Shown here: in pieces, positions 1 to 5,486 of the stretch
How the letters are laid out: every line of letters starts with the position of its first letter
Numbering within the stretch: position 1 is the first letter of the stretch
Notes under the pieces: model-generated
The model's database searches: none
The model's input: only the letters and a program-made list of their open reading frames with translations
Told to the model about the DNA's origin: nothing
Virus record (IMG/VR): IMGVR_UViG_3300009788_000296
Coordinates: 1 to 24,144 of that record
Source of the DNA: a virus
Reading direction: 5' to 3' (one strand)
Length of the DNA stretch: 24,144 bases
Made by a program: the position numbers and the translations under genes

Positions 1-394
1 CGACGCCGGCGTCGAGAACGACCTGGTCTTCGCCTGGTCGATCGACGGGACGGCCATCCAGACGGCCTTCATCAACAACATCGGCGACCTCGCGATCGGG
101 ACCTTCATCCACTTCGAGGTCAGCCGCGAAGGCGGGACGCTCCGCTTCTTCATCGACGGCGTCCTCCAGACACTCGACGGCGCGAGCGACTCGATCGCCG
201 GCGACGTGATTCACGAGCCGCTCGATGACGCGGCGAACGAGATCTGGGTCGGGCGGATGAACGACACGGCCGGGACCGACCGCGACTTCGACGGACACCT
301 GGACGAGCTCCGGATCTTGAACCGCAACGACCACACGGCGACCTTCACGCCGGAGGTCGCGCCCTACACCAGGCCGAGCTCGCCGGACTTCTAG
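1..394 (+). CDS. LamG/concanavalin A-like domain virion protein (3' part)
   Basis: This is the C-terminal 130 residues of a larger protein, open from the left edge in the frame starting at base 2. Two segments look like a laminin-G/concanavalin A-like fold: LRFFIDGVLQT, the usual 'yvDGvlv' strand, and FDGHLDELRILNR, the usual 'G.iDEvriyn' ending strand. In phages such domains sit on tail fibres or other exposed virion proteins and are thought to bind carbohydrate. The TAG stop overlaps by four bases the stop of a small reverse-strand gene. The domain type is reasonably clear; the exact virion role is inferred, because the N-terminal part lies outside the window. Confidence 0.75.
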   Translation, partial: DAGVENDLVFAWSIDGTAIQTAFINNIGDLAIGTFIHFEVSREGGTLRFFIDGVLQTLDGASDSIAGDVIHEPLDDAANEIWVGRMNDTAGTDRDFDGHLDELRILNRNDHTATFTPEVAPYTRPSSPDF

Positions 395-546
395 CGCCGG
401 CGGATCCGGCGCGGGTTCCAGGTTCGCCAGGCGAAGAACATGAGGGAGGCGTCGATCGAGAGCGCGACCCAGGCCGCGGTCGAGACGTGGAAGACGACCA
501 GGCCAGCCAGGCCGAGGAGGATCGTGATGAAGATGAAGTCGCGCAC
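391..546 (-). CDS. Small membrane protein, 51 aa, antisense to its neighbours
   Basis: Read on the minus strand, a GTG start at 546 opens a 51-residue frame. It has two hydrophobic segments (about residues 4-20 and 25-40, with FITILLGLAGLVVF and WVALSIDASLMFFAW) and a very basic tail ending RRIRRR. Its codons follow the phage's C-ending preference, so it looks like a real gene. It fills the gap between two plus-strand virion genes. A TATAGT box on the minus strand (559-554) ends seven bases before the GTG, and no ribosome-binding site is visible, so the message may be leaderless. Two transmembrane helices with a basic tail are compatible with a holin-like or other small membrane role, but no family is recognised. 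Confidence 0.65.
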   Translation of the reverse strand: MRDFIFITILLGLAGLVVFHVSTAAWVALSIDASLMFFAWRTWNPRRIRRR

Positions 547-555
547 CCCTCGGAC

Positions 556-561
556 TATACT
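556..561 (+). promoter_or_regulatory. Candidate -10 box TATACT
   Basis: TATACT followed by CG lies 26 bases upstream of the ATG at 588 and 12 bases before its AGGAG. No good -35 is seen. The complement reads TATAGT two bases over and could serve the minus-strand gene at 546, making this a possible divergent promoter. Confidence 0.4.
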
Positions 562-587
562 CGAACAGCAACCAGGAGAAGATCATC

Positions 588-1172
588 ATGTCCCAGAACC
601 TCCAGCTCCAGAAGACCGTCAACATCCACGCGCGGAGGATCCGACACCGACGCCGCCTTCTCACGACCGACCCGCGCTTCCGTTCACGCCTGGCCGGCTT
701 CGACAATTTCCTCACCCGCGAGGCGACCAGGGCGAACGCGAGCCCGCTCCGCCTGGTCGGCGAGGCGATCGCGGCCGGCGGGACCGGCTACGCGCCGAAC
801 GACCAGTTCGACATCACCGGCGGGACCTTCTCGGTCCCCGCGGTCGGCATGGTTCGGACGGTCGACGGGAGCGGCGTCGTCCTCACGGCGAAGCTCATCG
901 AGCGGGGCGTCTACACGGTCGTCACGCCGCCGGCATCTCCGACGACTGTCATCCGTAGGAAGAACGGAGCGCCAGCGGCCGGGACCGGCTTGACGATCAA
1001 CGACGGGATCACGAGCGCGGTCTCGGGCGTCACCGCCGCCGAGCTCCTGGCGGGACTTCGTTCGCGCTTGAACATCGCCGGCACGATCCCGACCAGGAAG
1101 GCCGCGCGAGATTATCGCAACGACGAGAACAGCTCGGACACCTACGAGGACGCGGGCGTCCCGACCAGCTAG
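588..1172 (+). CDS. Glycine-rich virion-like protein, 194 aa
   Basis: The ATG start has AGGAG at 574-578. The N-terminus is basic (about residues 14-24, HARRIRHRRRLL). The middle, about residues 57-130, has the pattern GGTGYAPNDQF, then a strand-rich stretch with ITGGTF and VLTAKLIERGVYT, then GTGLTIND. That 'GGxGY..gD...GGT...G.Y' pattern recurs in phage tail-fibre and baseplate-type beta-structured proteins. Its position after a LamG virion gene fits a structural role. The stop overlaps by four bases the stop of the convergent gene downstream. No specific family is recognised, so the virion assignment is inferred from composition and context. Confidence 0.7.
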   Translation: MSQNLQLQKTVNIHARRIRHRRRLLTTDPRFRSRLAGFDNFLTREATRANASPLRLVGEAIAAGGTGYAPNDQFDITGGTFSVPAVGMVRTVDGSGVVLTAKLIERGVYTVVTPPASPTTVIRRKNGAPAAGTGLTINDGITSAVSGVTAAELLAGLRSRLNIAGTIPTRKAARDYRNDENSSDTYEDAGVPTS

Positions 1173-1618
1173 TCGTCCGGCCGCTCCCGAAGGAGCGACA
1201 CGTCGCGAGCCCGGAGGGCCTTGTTCATCCTCCAGGGCTCCGGCGCCTGGCCGGCTTGCTTCACCGCCCGACACAACCAGGCGAAGTCCTTCGGCGTAGA
1301 TCCGGAGAGGTCGACGAGAACGTGGCCGACCGTGACGTCTTCGTGGACCGGGATCTCCTGGTCGTTCAACCAGGCGATCAACTTCCTCGCCTCATCTCGA
1401 CCGATCGTTCCCGCCGCGACGTTCACGCGCTGGCTCGCGCGCTCCTCTCCGCCGCTCGGCTCGCTCCGCTTGCCATAGGATCCGCCCCTGGGCGGACCCA
1501 GTCCGAGATCCTCGGGCGAGTTCGGCTTCGGCTCGTCGTCGTCCTGGACGACCGGCTTCGGCTCATCGAAGAGCCCGCCCTGGTCGCCGTCTCCTGGGCT
1601 AGAAGGGGACGTCGTCAT
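1169..1618 (-). CDS. Unknown protein with disordered acidic N-terminus, 149 aa
   Basis: The start is ATG at 1618 with a strong GGAGG-TAGGAG ribosome site just upstream. Its first 20 bases overlap the end of the zinc-finger gene, so the two are probably translated together. Residues 1-60 are rich in Pro, Asp, Glu and Gly (including LFDEPKPVVQDDDEPKP) and look disordered. Residues 65-145 look folded (DEARKLIAWLNDQEIPVHEDVTV and DFAWLCRAVKQAG). Coupling to a protein with an SSB-like tail hints at a DNA-replication or repair role, but no family is recognised. The frame ends in a 4-base convergent overlap with the plus-strand gene at 588-1172. Confidence 0.75.
   Translation of the reverse strand: MTTSPSSPGDGDQGGLFDEPKPVVQDDDEPKPNSPEDLGLGPPRGGSYGKRSEPSGGEERASQRVNVAAGTIGRDEARKLIAWLNDQEIPVHEDVTVGHVLVDLSGSTPKDFAWLCRAVKQAGQAPEPWRMNKALRARDVSLLRERPDD
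1182..1197 (-). other. UUCG-loop hairpin at the 3' end of the 149-aa gene
   Basis: On the minus strand CGCTCC-TTCG-GGAGCG forms a perfect 6-bp stem closed as C(UUCG)G, an unusually stable tetraloop, about ten bases before the stop codon. There is no T-run, so it is a poor intrinsic terminator. It may protect the 3' end or simply encode part of LLRERPDD. Confidence 0.35.
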
Positions 1619-1898
1619 CTCCTACCTCCCCGAGCTTCTCCTTCGCCCTGGGCGGACTGGCTGGTTCCTGGGGCCGGTTCCGGCCGCCTCCCTGGCCGCG
1701 GTAACAAGACGGACACAACGACATCCAGGGCGCACCCTTGAACGCCTTCCCGCACCCTGGGCCCTCACACGTCCGCTCGATCTCGCAACGATGACGGGAT
1801 CCCGTGGTCGGGTCTTCCGGGATCCAGCGCCCGCCGTCTTGTCGCCATTTAATAGCCGCCCCGCAATCCTTACACGAAGACCTCGATCCGTTCGCCAT
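1599..1898 (-). CDS. Zinc-finger protein with SSB-like C-terminal tip, 99 aa
   Basis: Start is ATG at 1898 with GAGGAGGAAGAG upstream. Eight possible zinc ligands form two clusters: C9, C12, H36, C38 and C44, C49, C62, C65 (CEGPGC and CPSC). A Gly/Pro/Lys-rich linker (about 68-93) follows, and the protein ends DDDVPF. That ending closely resembles the bacterial SSB C-terminal tip (DDDIPF), which docks RecQ, PriA, ExoI, RecO and other genome-maintenance proteins. No OB fold is seen, so this is not a standard SSB. It may bind DNA through the fingers and recruit host SSB partners, or compete with host SSB for them. The tip and cysteines are seen directly; the interaction role is inferred. Confidence 0.8.
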   Translation of the reverse strand: MANGSRSSCKDCGAAIKWRQDGGRWIPEDPTTGSRHRCEIERTCEGPGCGKAFKGAPWMSLCPSCYRGQGGGRNRPQEPASPPRAKEKLGEVGDDDVPF

Positions 1899-1913
1899 CT
1901 CTTCCTCCTCGAT

Positions 1914-1933
1914 TTATCCCCAGCTTATCAACA
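1914..1933 (+). promoter_or_regulatory. Two DnaA-box-like nonamers
   Basis: TTATCCCCA (1914-1922) and TTATCAACA (1925-1933) each differ at one base from the consensus TTATNCACA and lie in the same orientation, 11 bp apart. They sit between the ribosome site of the zinc-finger gene and the palindrome cluster. Function as DnaA sites is inferred from sequence alone. Confidence 0.4.
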
Positions 1934-1981
1934 GCTTCCCCCCTGGTCATCCCCTGGGATTGACGACGGGAGGCCCTTCCG

Positions 1982-2019
1982 TCTAACAACTGTTAGAAGG
2001 TTTTAACCGTTCACAACGG
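1982..2019. promoter_or_regulatory. Cluster of three palindromes
   Basis: Three inverted repeats adjoin: TCTAAC-AACT-GTTAGA (1982-1997), GGTT-TT-AACC (1999-2008) and CCGTT-CAC-AACGG (2007-2019). They lie about 85-120 bases upstream of the zinc-finger gene. This is the layout of a regulator-binding region or origin element; the binder is unknown. Confidence 0.45.
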
Positions 2020-2070
2020 GCCAGTCACGGGTCCGGAGGGAAGGGCCACAAGCTCCGGACAACTGTGAGA
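1986..2070 (+). repeat. Near-exact 12-base direct repeat
   Basis: ACAACTGTTAGA at 1986-1997 recurs as ACAACTGTGAGA at 2059-2070 (11 of 12 identical), 73 bases apart. The first copy is half of the first palindrome. Together they could be two sites for one DNA-binding protein. Confidence 0.4.
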
Positions 2071-2184
2071 CGGGACCGAAGCCGGACGGACCAGTGGGTC
2101 GCCGGTTCCGGGAGATCTTGCGGGAGGCTCGGGCTCGTGGCAGAATCGCGGAGCCCGGTCGTCTTCCTGCAAAGATTCCGACCG

Positions 2185-2222
2185 AAAAAAAGCCCCGCCG
2201 GGATCTTCGCCTGGCGGGGCTT
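2185..2222 (-). terminator. Intrinsic terminator of the minus-strand operon
   Basis: A perfect 10-bp stem (AAGCCCCGCC at 2190-2199 with GGCGGGGCTT at 2213-2222) is followed, on the minus strand, by seven Ts complementary to the A-run at 2185-2191. It lies 33 bases past the stop of the 115-aa gene and would end the transcript that starts near 5050. Confidence 0.85.
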
Positions 2223-2254
2223 CTCTTTATACGCCGGACCGCGGCGCGTTACAA

Positions 2255-2602
2255 CTACCGGCCCTCGACGTGTTCCCAGTACGCCTTCCAGGCTCCGAGC
2301 TTCGCGTCCTCCAGGTAGCGAAAGCCGTGACCGTTCGGCGAGACGATGATGTCGTCCGCGAAGAAGGCCTCGATGTAGTACGGCCAGAGCGCGGTCGGAT
2401 GCCCGCAATGAATGACCCAGACGTCGAGATCCAGGAGGCCCTCCCCGTTGAACCTCATGACGCTCAACTGGTAGCGCCGGCCCTTCGTGGCCGAGTCGCC
2501 GAAGCCCTCCCAGTTCGTCTTCTTCATCTCCGGGAGAAGCGCGAGCTCGTCCGCCGGCCAGAGATCGGTCGGCGGCGAGCTCATCTTCCTCGGCCGGTTC
2601 AT
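2255..2602 (-). CDS. Unknown protein, 115 aa, last gene of the minus operon
   Basis: The start is ATG at 2602, overlapping the upstream stop as ATGA. The sequence is rich in aromatic residues (LPEMKKTNWEGFGDS, LWPYYIEAFFADDIIV, FRYLEDAKLGAWKAYWEHV) and looks like a compact globular protein with no membrane segment or zinc site. It is the last of seven co-oriented genes and is followed by the intrinsic terminator. No family is recognised. The operon position, downstream of methyltransferase-like and TGT-like genes, suggests an early accessory function. Confidence 0.75.
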   Translation of the reverse strand: MNRPRKMSSPPTDLWPADELALLPEMKKTNWEGFGDSATKGRRYQLSVMRFNGEGLLDLDVWVIHCGHPTALWPYYIEAFFADDIIVSPNGHGFRYLEDAKLGAWKAYWEHVEGR

Positions 2603-2820
2603 CGGATGTAGTCGACGAAGGTGATCTCCGTCGGCTTGATGATGAAGCCGAGCGAGCCCTGGAACCTCACCTGGATCCAGCCCGTCTTCGTGTCGATCTT
2701 GCGGACGTCTCGCGTCGCCGTCTCGACTCCGAACCTATGCGCGACCGTGAACTTGATCCTCACGCGGCCGCCCTGGGACATCCAGCTCGAGATCTCGTTG
2801 ACCTGGACCTGGCCGATCAT
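2599..2820 (-). CDS. Small unknown beta-rich protein, 73 aa
   Basis: ATG at 2820 overlaps the preceding stop, and its own stop overlaps the next ATG, so it is translationally coupled on both sides. Alternating hydrophobic stretches (RVRIKFTVAHRFGVETATRDV, WIQVRFQG, FIIKPTEITFVDYI) suggest a small beta-barrel or SH3-like fold. No catalytic motif or metal site is visible and no family is recognised. Coupling within the methyltransferase-like operon is the only functional clue. Confidence 0.75.
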   Translation of the reverse strand: MIGQVQVNEISSWMSQGGRVRIKFTVAHRFGVETATRDVRKIDTKTGWIQVRFQGSLGFIIKPTEITFVDYIR

Positions 2821-3053
2821 GTCCGTCTCCTCTCGACCTGGACGTTCAACGTCTTCGTCCGTCGGTCCCCGGCGATCAACGCCATCTTCTCGAGAAGCGC
2901 GCGGCCGGCCTGGGAGCCGTCGCGAGCGAGTTCTTCCTCGAGCTTCTTGTGGAGACGTTCGACGGCCCGCTTGAACTGGCTCCGGACGATGTCCGGCTCG
3001 AGCTCAACCAGGAGCGCCTCGAAGGTCGCCGTGTCTTCGATCTTCTTCCTCAT
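2817..3053 (-). CDS. Small unknown helical protein, 78 aa
   Basis: ATG at 3053 overlaps the upstream stop (ATGA) and has GGGAGGA a few bases before it. The sequence is highly charged and probably all helical (FKRAVERLHKKLEEELARDG), with a basic tail QVERRRT. It may form a coiled coil. No motif or family is recognised. Its size, charge and tight coupling are typical of early phage proteins that bind host factors, but nothing in the sequence shows this. Confidence 0.75.
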   Translation of the reverse strand: MRKKIEDTATFEALLVELEPDIVRSQFKRAVERLHKKLEEELARDGSQAGRALLEKMALIAGDRRTKTLNVQVERRRT

Positions 3054-3256
3054 GATCGTCCTCCCTCGCGGATCTCCCGCGCATTATGGACGAGGGCCTT
3101 GAACGGCGACGGCCGTCTCCTTCCCTCGATCCGGTTCAAGTGGACCCAGATCCCGGCCCAGTATCCGAACATCGCGAACTTATACCGGGCGAGCGAGTCG
3201 ATCGCCTTCGCGGCGGCCTCCTGGATCTCGTGGTCGAGCTTCTCTTCTCTGGTCAT
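3050..3256 (-). CDS. Small unknown protein, 68 aa
   Basis: The start is ATG at 3256 with AGGAGG upstream. The N-terminus is charged and helical (MTREEKLDHEIQEAAAKAI), followed by an aromatic stretch KFAMFGYWAGIWVHLNRI that could be a short amphipathic or membrane-touching helix, and a basic tail. It begins 18 bases after the stop of the TGT-like gene, the only real gap in the operon, and overlaps the next gene by ATGA. No family is recognised. Confidence 0.7.
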   Translation of the reverse strand: MTREEKLDHEIQEAAAKAIDSLARYKFAMFGYWAGIWVHLNRIEGRRRPSPFKALVHNAREIREGGRS

Positions 3257-3274
3257 GTCGTTCCTCCTACTGGT

Positions 3275-4075
3275 TCACAATTTGGGGCGCGCGGTCGGCG
3301 CGTCGTCGAAGTTCGTGATCGAGCTCGTCACCGTCTCGACCTCGGCCAGGTCCAGGCCGGCGTCGACCTGGGACTGGATCCGGCGCTTCATGAAGGCCGC
3401 CCGATCGTCGCCGTGTTCGGCCTTGTGCCGGCAATGATTGACGGCGATGTTCGTCGAGTCGGCGCTCTCGAATCGCGTGAGCTCGGACAAGACGCCGAGG
3501 CCTCTCATCAAGTGGATCCACGGCCGGCGATTGTGATCGGCCTCAACCTGGTCGAGGACCTGGGAGGCGTCACGGATCCGCGCCAGGTAGTCGGCGCGCT
3601 TCGTCTGGACGTCGAACTCGGCGCAAGATCCGAAGCCGACGAAGTTCATGAGCCGCGCCTGGGTCTCGAGGAACTCGAGGCTCTCGTTCAAGTGCCAGAT
3701 CGACATCGTCCGCTCGGGGAAGTCGGCCAGCTCCTCGCGGATCGCCCAGGAGATCTCGAGAAGGTTCTCGCGCTCGGATCCCTCGATCACGTCCGGGATC
3801 ACGGCGACGGCCTGGGAGCTCCGAGCCTGGGCGGCGTTCGCCCAGCTCCAGAACTTGTTCCGGTCGATCGCGCCCTTCTTCTTCTTCCAGTGAGAGAAGG
3901 CGCCATTGTCGAGGACCAGGATCTCGTCCTCGCCGACGAACTCGATCGCCCGATCGAGATCTCGAGGAGCCGCGTGAGACACGCAAAACGACGAGCCGGC
4001 CAGCGACGGGAAGAGGGCCTTCGGCGTGACCGGAGTCCCGACGACGATCCTCGGCTTGAAGATGTCGGAGTTCAT
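3275..4075 (-). CDS. TGT/DpdA-like protein (candidate DNA 7-deazaguanine transglycosylase)
   Basis: The 266-residue product has a set of short motifs in the order expected of a tRNA-guanine-transglycosylase-like TIM barrel: LVLDNGAFS (D56), AVIPDVI (D95), IWHLNE (127-131), VGFGS (146-150), HLMRGLG (188-194) and SADSTNIAVNH (D206). In true TGTs two aspartates act as nucleophile and general base; D56 and D206 are the best counterparts. Phage DpdA proteins of this superfamily exchange guanine for 7-deazaguanine bases in DNA and block restriction. No preQ0 synthesis genes and no TGT zinc site (CxCxxC) are visible, so a substrate would come from the host or from genes outside the window. Coupled by ATGA overlap to an 82-aa gene and close behind a C5-methyltransferase-like gene. 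The fold is probable; the reaction is inferred. Confidence 0.55.
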   Translation of the reverse strand: MNSDIFKPRIVVGTPVTPKALFPSLAGSSFCVSHAAPRDLDRAIEFVGEDEILVLDNGAFSHWKKKKGAIDRNKFWSWANAAQARSSQAVAVIPDVIEGSERENLLEISWAIREELADFPERTMSIWHLNESLEFLETQARLMNFVGFGSCAEFDVQTKRADYLARIRDASQVLDQVEADHNRRPWIHLMRGLGVLSELTRFESADSTNIAVNHCRHKAEHGDDRAAFMKRRIQSQVDAGLDLAEVETVTSSITNFDDAPTARPKL

Positions 4076-4320
4076 CGGCCGACACCGTTGAGAAGCCGGC
4101 GGGCTTCCTTCGTTGCGCCGTTCCGCCTGGCGGATCCGCGGAAGCGCGACGCGGCCTTCTCGACCGGGCCGGCATCCGTGACCCGGATGTCCTTCTTGTC
4201 CTGGCGACGGACGACGACCTTCGGCGTCTGGATCACGAACCGGACCTGGGAGCGGCCCTCGAACATGATCGCCGCGCGGAAGGCGCCGTCGACCCAGGCG
4301 TTCACGAAGCGCGCGTTCAT
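4072..4320 (-). CDS. Small basic protein, 82 aa, between methyltransferase and TGT-like genes
   Basis: ATG at 4320 overlaps the methyltransferase stop as ATGA, which fixes this start over longer upstream options. The product begins MNARFVNAWVDGAFRAAIMF, has a beta-like segment VRFVIQTPKVVVRRQ, and ends in a basic helix-rich half (ASRFRGSARRNGATKEARRLL). It might bind nucleic acid. Its stop overlaps the TGT-like start, so all three genes are coupled and may work together. No family is recognised. Confidence 0.75.
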   Translation of the reverse strand: MNARFVNAWVDGAFRAAIMFEGRSQVRFVIQTPKVVVRRQDKKDIRVTDAGPVEKAASRFRGSARRNGATKEARRLLNGVGR

Positions 4321-5021
4321 CGGTTCGCCTCGAAGAAGGCCTGGGCGAACCCCGGCGGAGTCACCGACCGGAGGGCCTTCGTCTTCTCGGAGGATCCGCC
4401 GAGCTTCATCAACCAGCTCCCGGCGTCGCAAGCCTTCACGGGCTCGACGTCGTTCCGCTCGAGGTCCGTGAAGAACGAGCCCCAGAGCCCGGTCTTCTTC
4501 GTGTAGGCGTCGCCGAACTGGTGCGGCTGGAAGTACCAGGGAGCGCCGAGGCCCTCGATCAACTTCGGAAGACGGCCGACCGGATTCTCGAACACCCAGA
4601 ACTTCGGAGCGAAGAGCTCGACGGTCCGGAAGACCATGTAGACGAGCTCCAACATCTCCGCCGTCCGACCGTCCGCGTCCTTCGCGGGCCAGTATTGAGC
4701 GCCGGATCCGGAGAAGTGAGTACACGGCGGCGCGGCGATGACGCCGTAGATCGTATCGAGGCCGAGCTCCTCCAGGAGATACTCACACGAGAAGTCGGCG
4801 ATGTCGTGACACCAGCCGAAGCCGCCCGGCTCCTTGATGTCGAAGTGGATGACCGGATAGCCGGCGTCGCGGTACGGCTTCGACCACTCGCCCGAGTGAT
4901 CGAAGAGCGAGATGATGACCCGGTTCTCGATCCGCTCGAAGTGAGTCTCACGCCACTCCAGCCAGTCTTCGTCCTGGTCGGCCGTGAGCGAGCTCATGTT
5001 GTCCTGGCGCGTTCTGTTCAT
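4317..5021 (-). CDS. C5-cytosine DNA methyltransferase-like protein, 234 aa
   Basis: ATG at 5021 is chosen because GGAGG lies five bases upstream; an in-frame GTG at 5057 lacks this. Motif I is VIISLFDHSGEWSKPYRDAGY (about 35-55), where AdoMet would bind. Motif IV is AAPPCTHFSG with the catalytic C100. Motif VI appears as FENP (144-147) rather than the usual ENV, and motif VIII is altered to YTKKTGLWG. The end, TPPGFAQAFF, matches the motif X helix region. The protein is short compared with about 330 residues or more in restriction-linked enzymes, leaving a very small target-recognition segment. Such compact forms occur in phages and may methylate DNA against host restriction. It leads the operon. 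Confidence 0.85.
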   Translation of the reverse strand: MNRTRQDNMSSLTADQDEDWLEWRETHFERIENRVIISLFDHSGEWSKPYRDAGYPVIHFDIKEPGGFGWCHDIADFSCEYLLEELGLDTIYGVIAAPPCTHFSGSGAQYWPAKDADGRTAEMLELVYMVFRTVELFAPKFWVFENPVGRLPKLIEGLGAPWYFQPHQFGDAYTKKTGLWGSFFTDLERNDVEPVKACDAGSWLMKLGGSSEKTKALRSVTPPGFAQAFFEANR

Positions 5022-5047
5022 GTCGTCCTCCGTGAAGTCGAGCTCGT

Positions 5048-5053
5048 ATTGTC
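5048..5053 (-). promoter_or_regulatory. Possible minus-strand -10 box GACAAT
   Basis: On the minus strand GACAAT lies 26 bases upstream of the methyltransferase ATG, giving a short leader with GGAGG. The -35 region would fall beside the palindrome at 5075-5088, so a protein bound there could block the promoter. The match is weak. Confidence 0.25.
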
Positions 5054-5074
5054 TCACACCGCGGGACGGCTCGC

Positions 5075-5088
5075 GTGACCTGGGTCAC
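5075..5088. promoter_or_regulatory. Operator-like palindrome GTGACC-TG-GGTCAC
   Basis: A perfect 6-bp inverted repeat with a 2-base centre lies between the divergent minus operon and the HTH gene. Size and symmetry fit a dimeric Cro/cI-type repressor site. The HTH protein at 5256 is the obvious candidate binder, though only one copy was noticed. Confidence 0.5.
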
Positions 5089-5156
5089 AGTTTTCGACAT
5101 CCGCTTCAATGGGATCAAGGAGTTGCGACTTATTCCCCGGATTATGGAAAGGGCGA

Positions 5157-5173
5157 CCAGGGCGTCGCCCTGG
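5157..5173. promoter_or_regulatory. 17-bp palindrome CCAGGGCG-T-CGCCCTGG
   Basis: A perfect 8-bp inverted repeat with one central base, nested with a second repeat (GGGCGAC at 5151-5157 and GTCGCCC at 5164-5170). It lies in the divergent intergenic region, about 60 bases upstream of the candidate HTH promoter. It may be a second operator or an RNA structure. The rest of 5089-5219 shows nothing else recognisable. Confidence 0.4.
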
Positions 5174-5216
5174 GCGGTCCGGATCTTGACGCGGCTCGCG
5201 GACTGGTCTCGGGTCG

Positions 5217-5225
5217 TGTTACAGT
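5217..5225 (+). promoter_or_regulatory. Extended -10 promoter TGTTACAGT
   Basis: TG-T-TACAGT is an extended -10 pattern with a predicted transcript start near 5232, ten bases before the AGGAG of the HTH gene. No clear -35 is seen, as is common with extended -10 promoters. Confidence 0.45.
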
Positions 5226-5255
5226 GACGAACGAGAACCCCAGGAGATGTTCCAC

Positions 5256-5486
5256 ATGAAACACTCGAACCTTCTCCGCCGCGCGCGGAAGGCGTCGGGC
5301 AAGACGGCCGAGGAGATCTGTGTCGCGACCGGATGCACCCGGCCGACGCTCTACCGCGTCGAAGCCGGCGAGGTCACGCCGAAGAGGCCGCTCGCTCGGG
5401 CGCTCTTCCGGATCTACAAGGGCCAGGTCCCGCTCGCTCACATCTACGACCCCGAGTTCGCCGGCGAAGTCCGGGCGGCATCATGA
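5256..5486 (+). CDS. Cro/XRE-like helix-turn-helix regulator, 76 aa
   Basis: The start is placed at ATG 5256, because AGGAG (5242-5246) abuts an earlier in-frame ATG at 5247 but is nine bases from this one. Residues 5-60 read as an XRE/Cro fold: LLRRARKASGKTAEEICVATGCTRPTLYRVEAGEVTP, where TAEEICVATG is helix 2 plus turn and CTRPTLYRVEAG the recognition helix. Length suits a Cro-type protein with no peptidase or sensor domain. It is the first rightward gene, facing the minus methyltransferase operon across a palindrome-bearing region, the usual layout of a phage transcription switch. The stop overlaps the next start (ATGA). The HTH call is strong; its target sites are inferred. Confidence 0.85.
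   Translation: MKHSNLLRRARKASGKTAEEICVATGCTRPTLYRVEAGEVTPKRPLARALFRIYKGQVPLAHIYDPEFAGEVRAAS

Larger units (their letters stand above)
1899..2254 (-). other. Non-coding control region
   Basis: No frame here shows the phage's codon preference on either strand. The stretch holds two DnaA-box-like nonamers, three adjoining palindromes, a near-exact 12-base direct repeat and an intrinsic terminator for the upstream minus operon. The promoter for the minus genes 1898-1169 must also lie here, but no convincing -35/-10 pair was found. It has unusually AT-rich patches for this genome, as expected of an operator cluster or replication origin. Confidence 0.6.

Noticed and set aside
3086-4471. A 461-codon open frame on the plus strand
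   Set aside because: It runs antisense through the coupled minus genes for the TGT-like and neighbouring proteins. Its product is Arg/Asp/Leu-rich with no motifs and no proper ribosome site, while the minus frames have motifs and ATGA couplings.
5124-5225. A short plus frame preceded by AAGGAG in the divergent region
   Set aside because: About 33 codons from a TTG or 27 from an ATG, with no support beyond the ribosome-like site; it overlaps the palindromes and promoter box.
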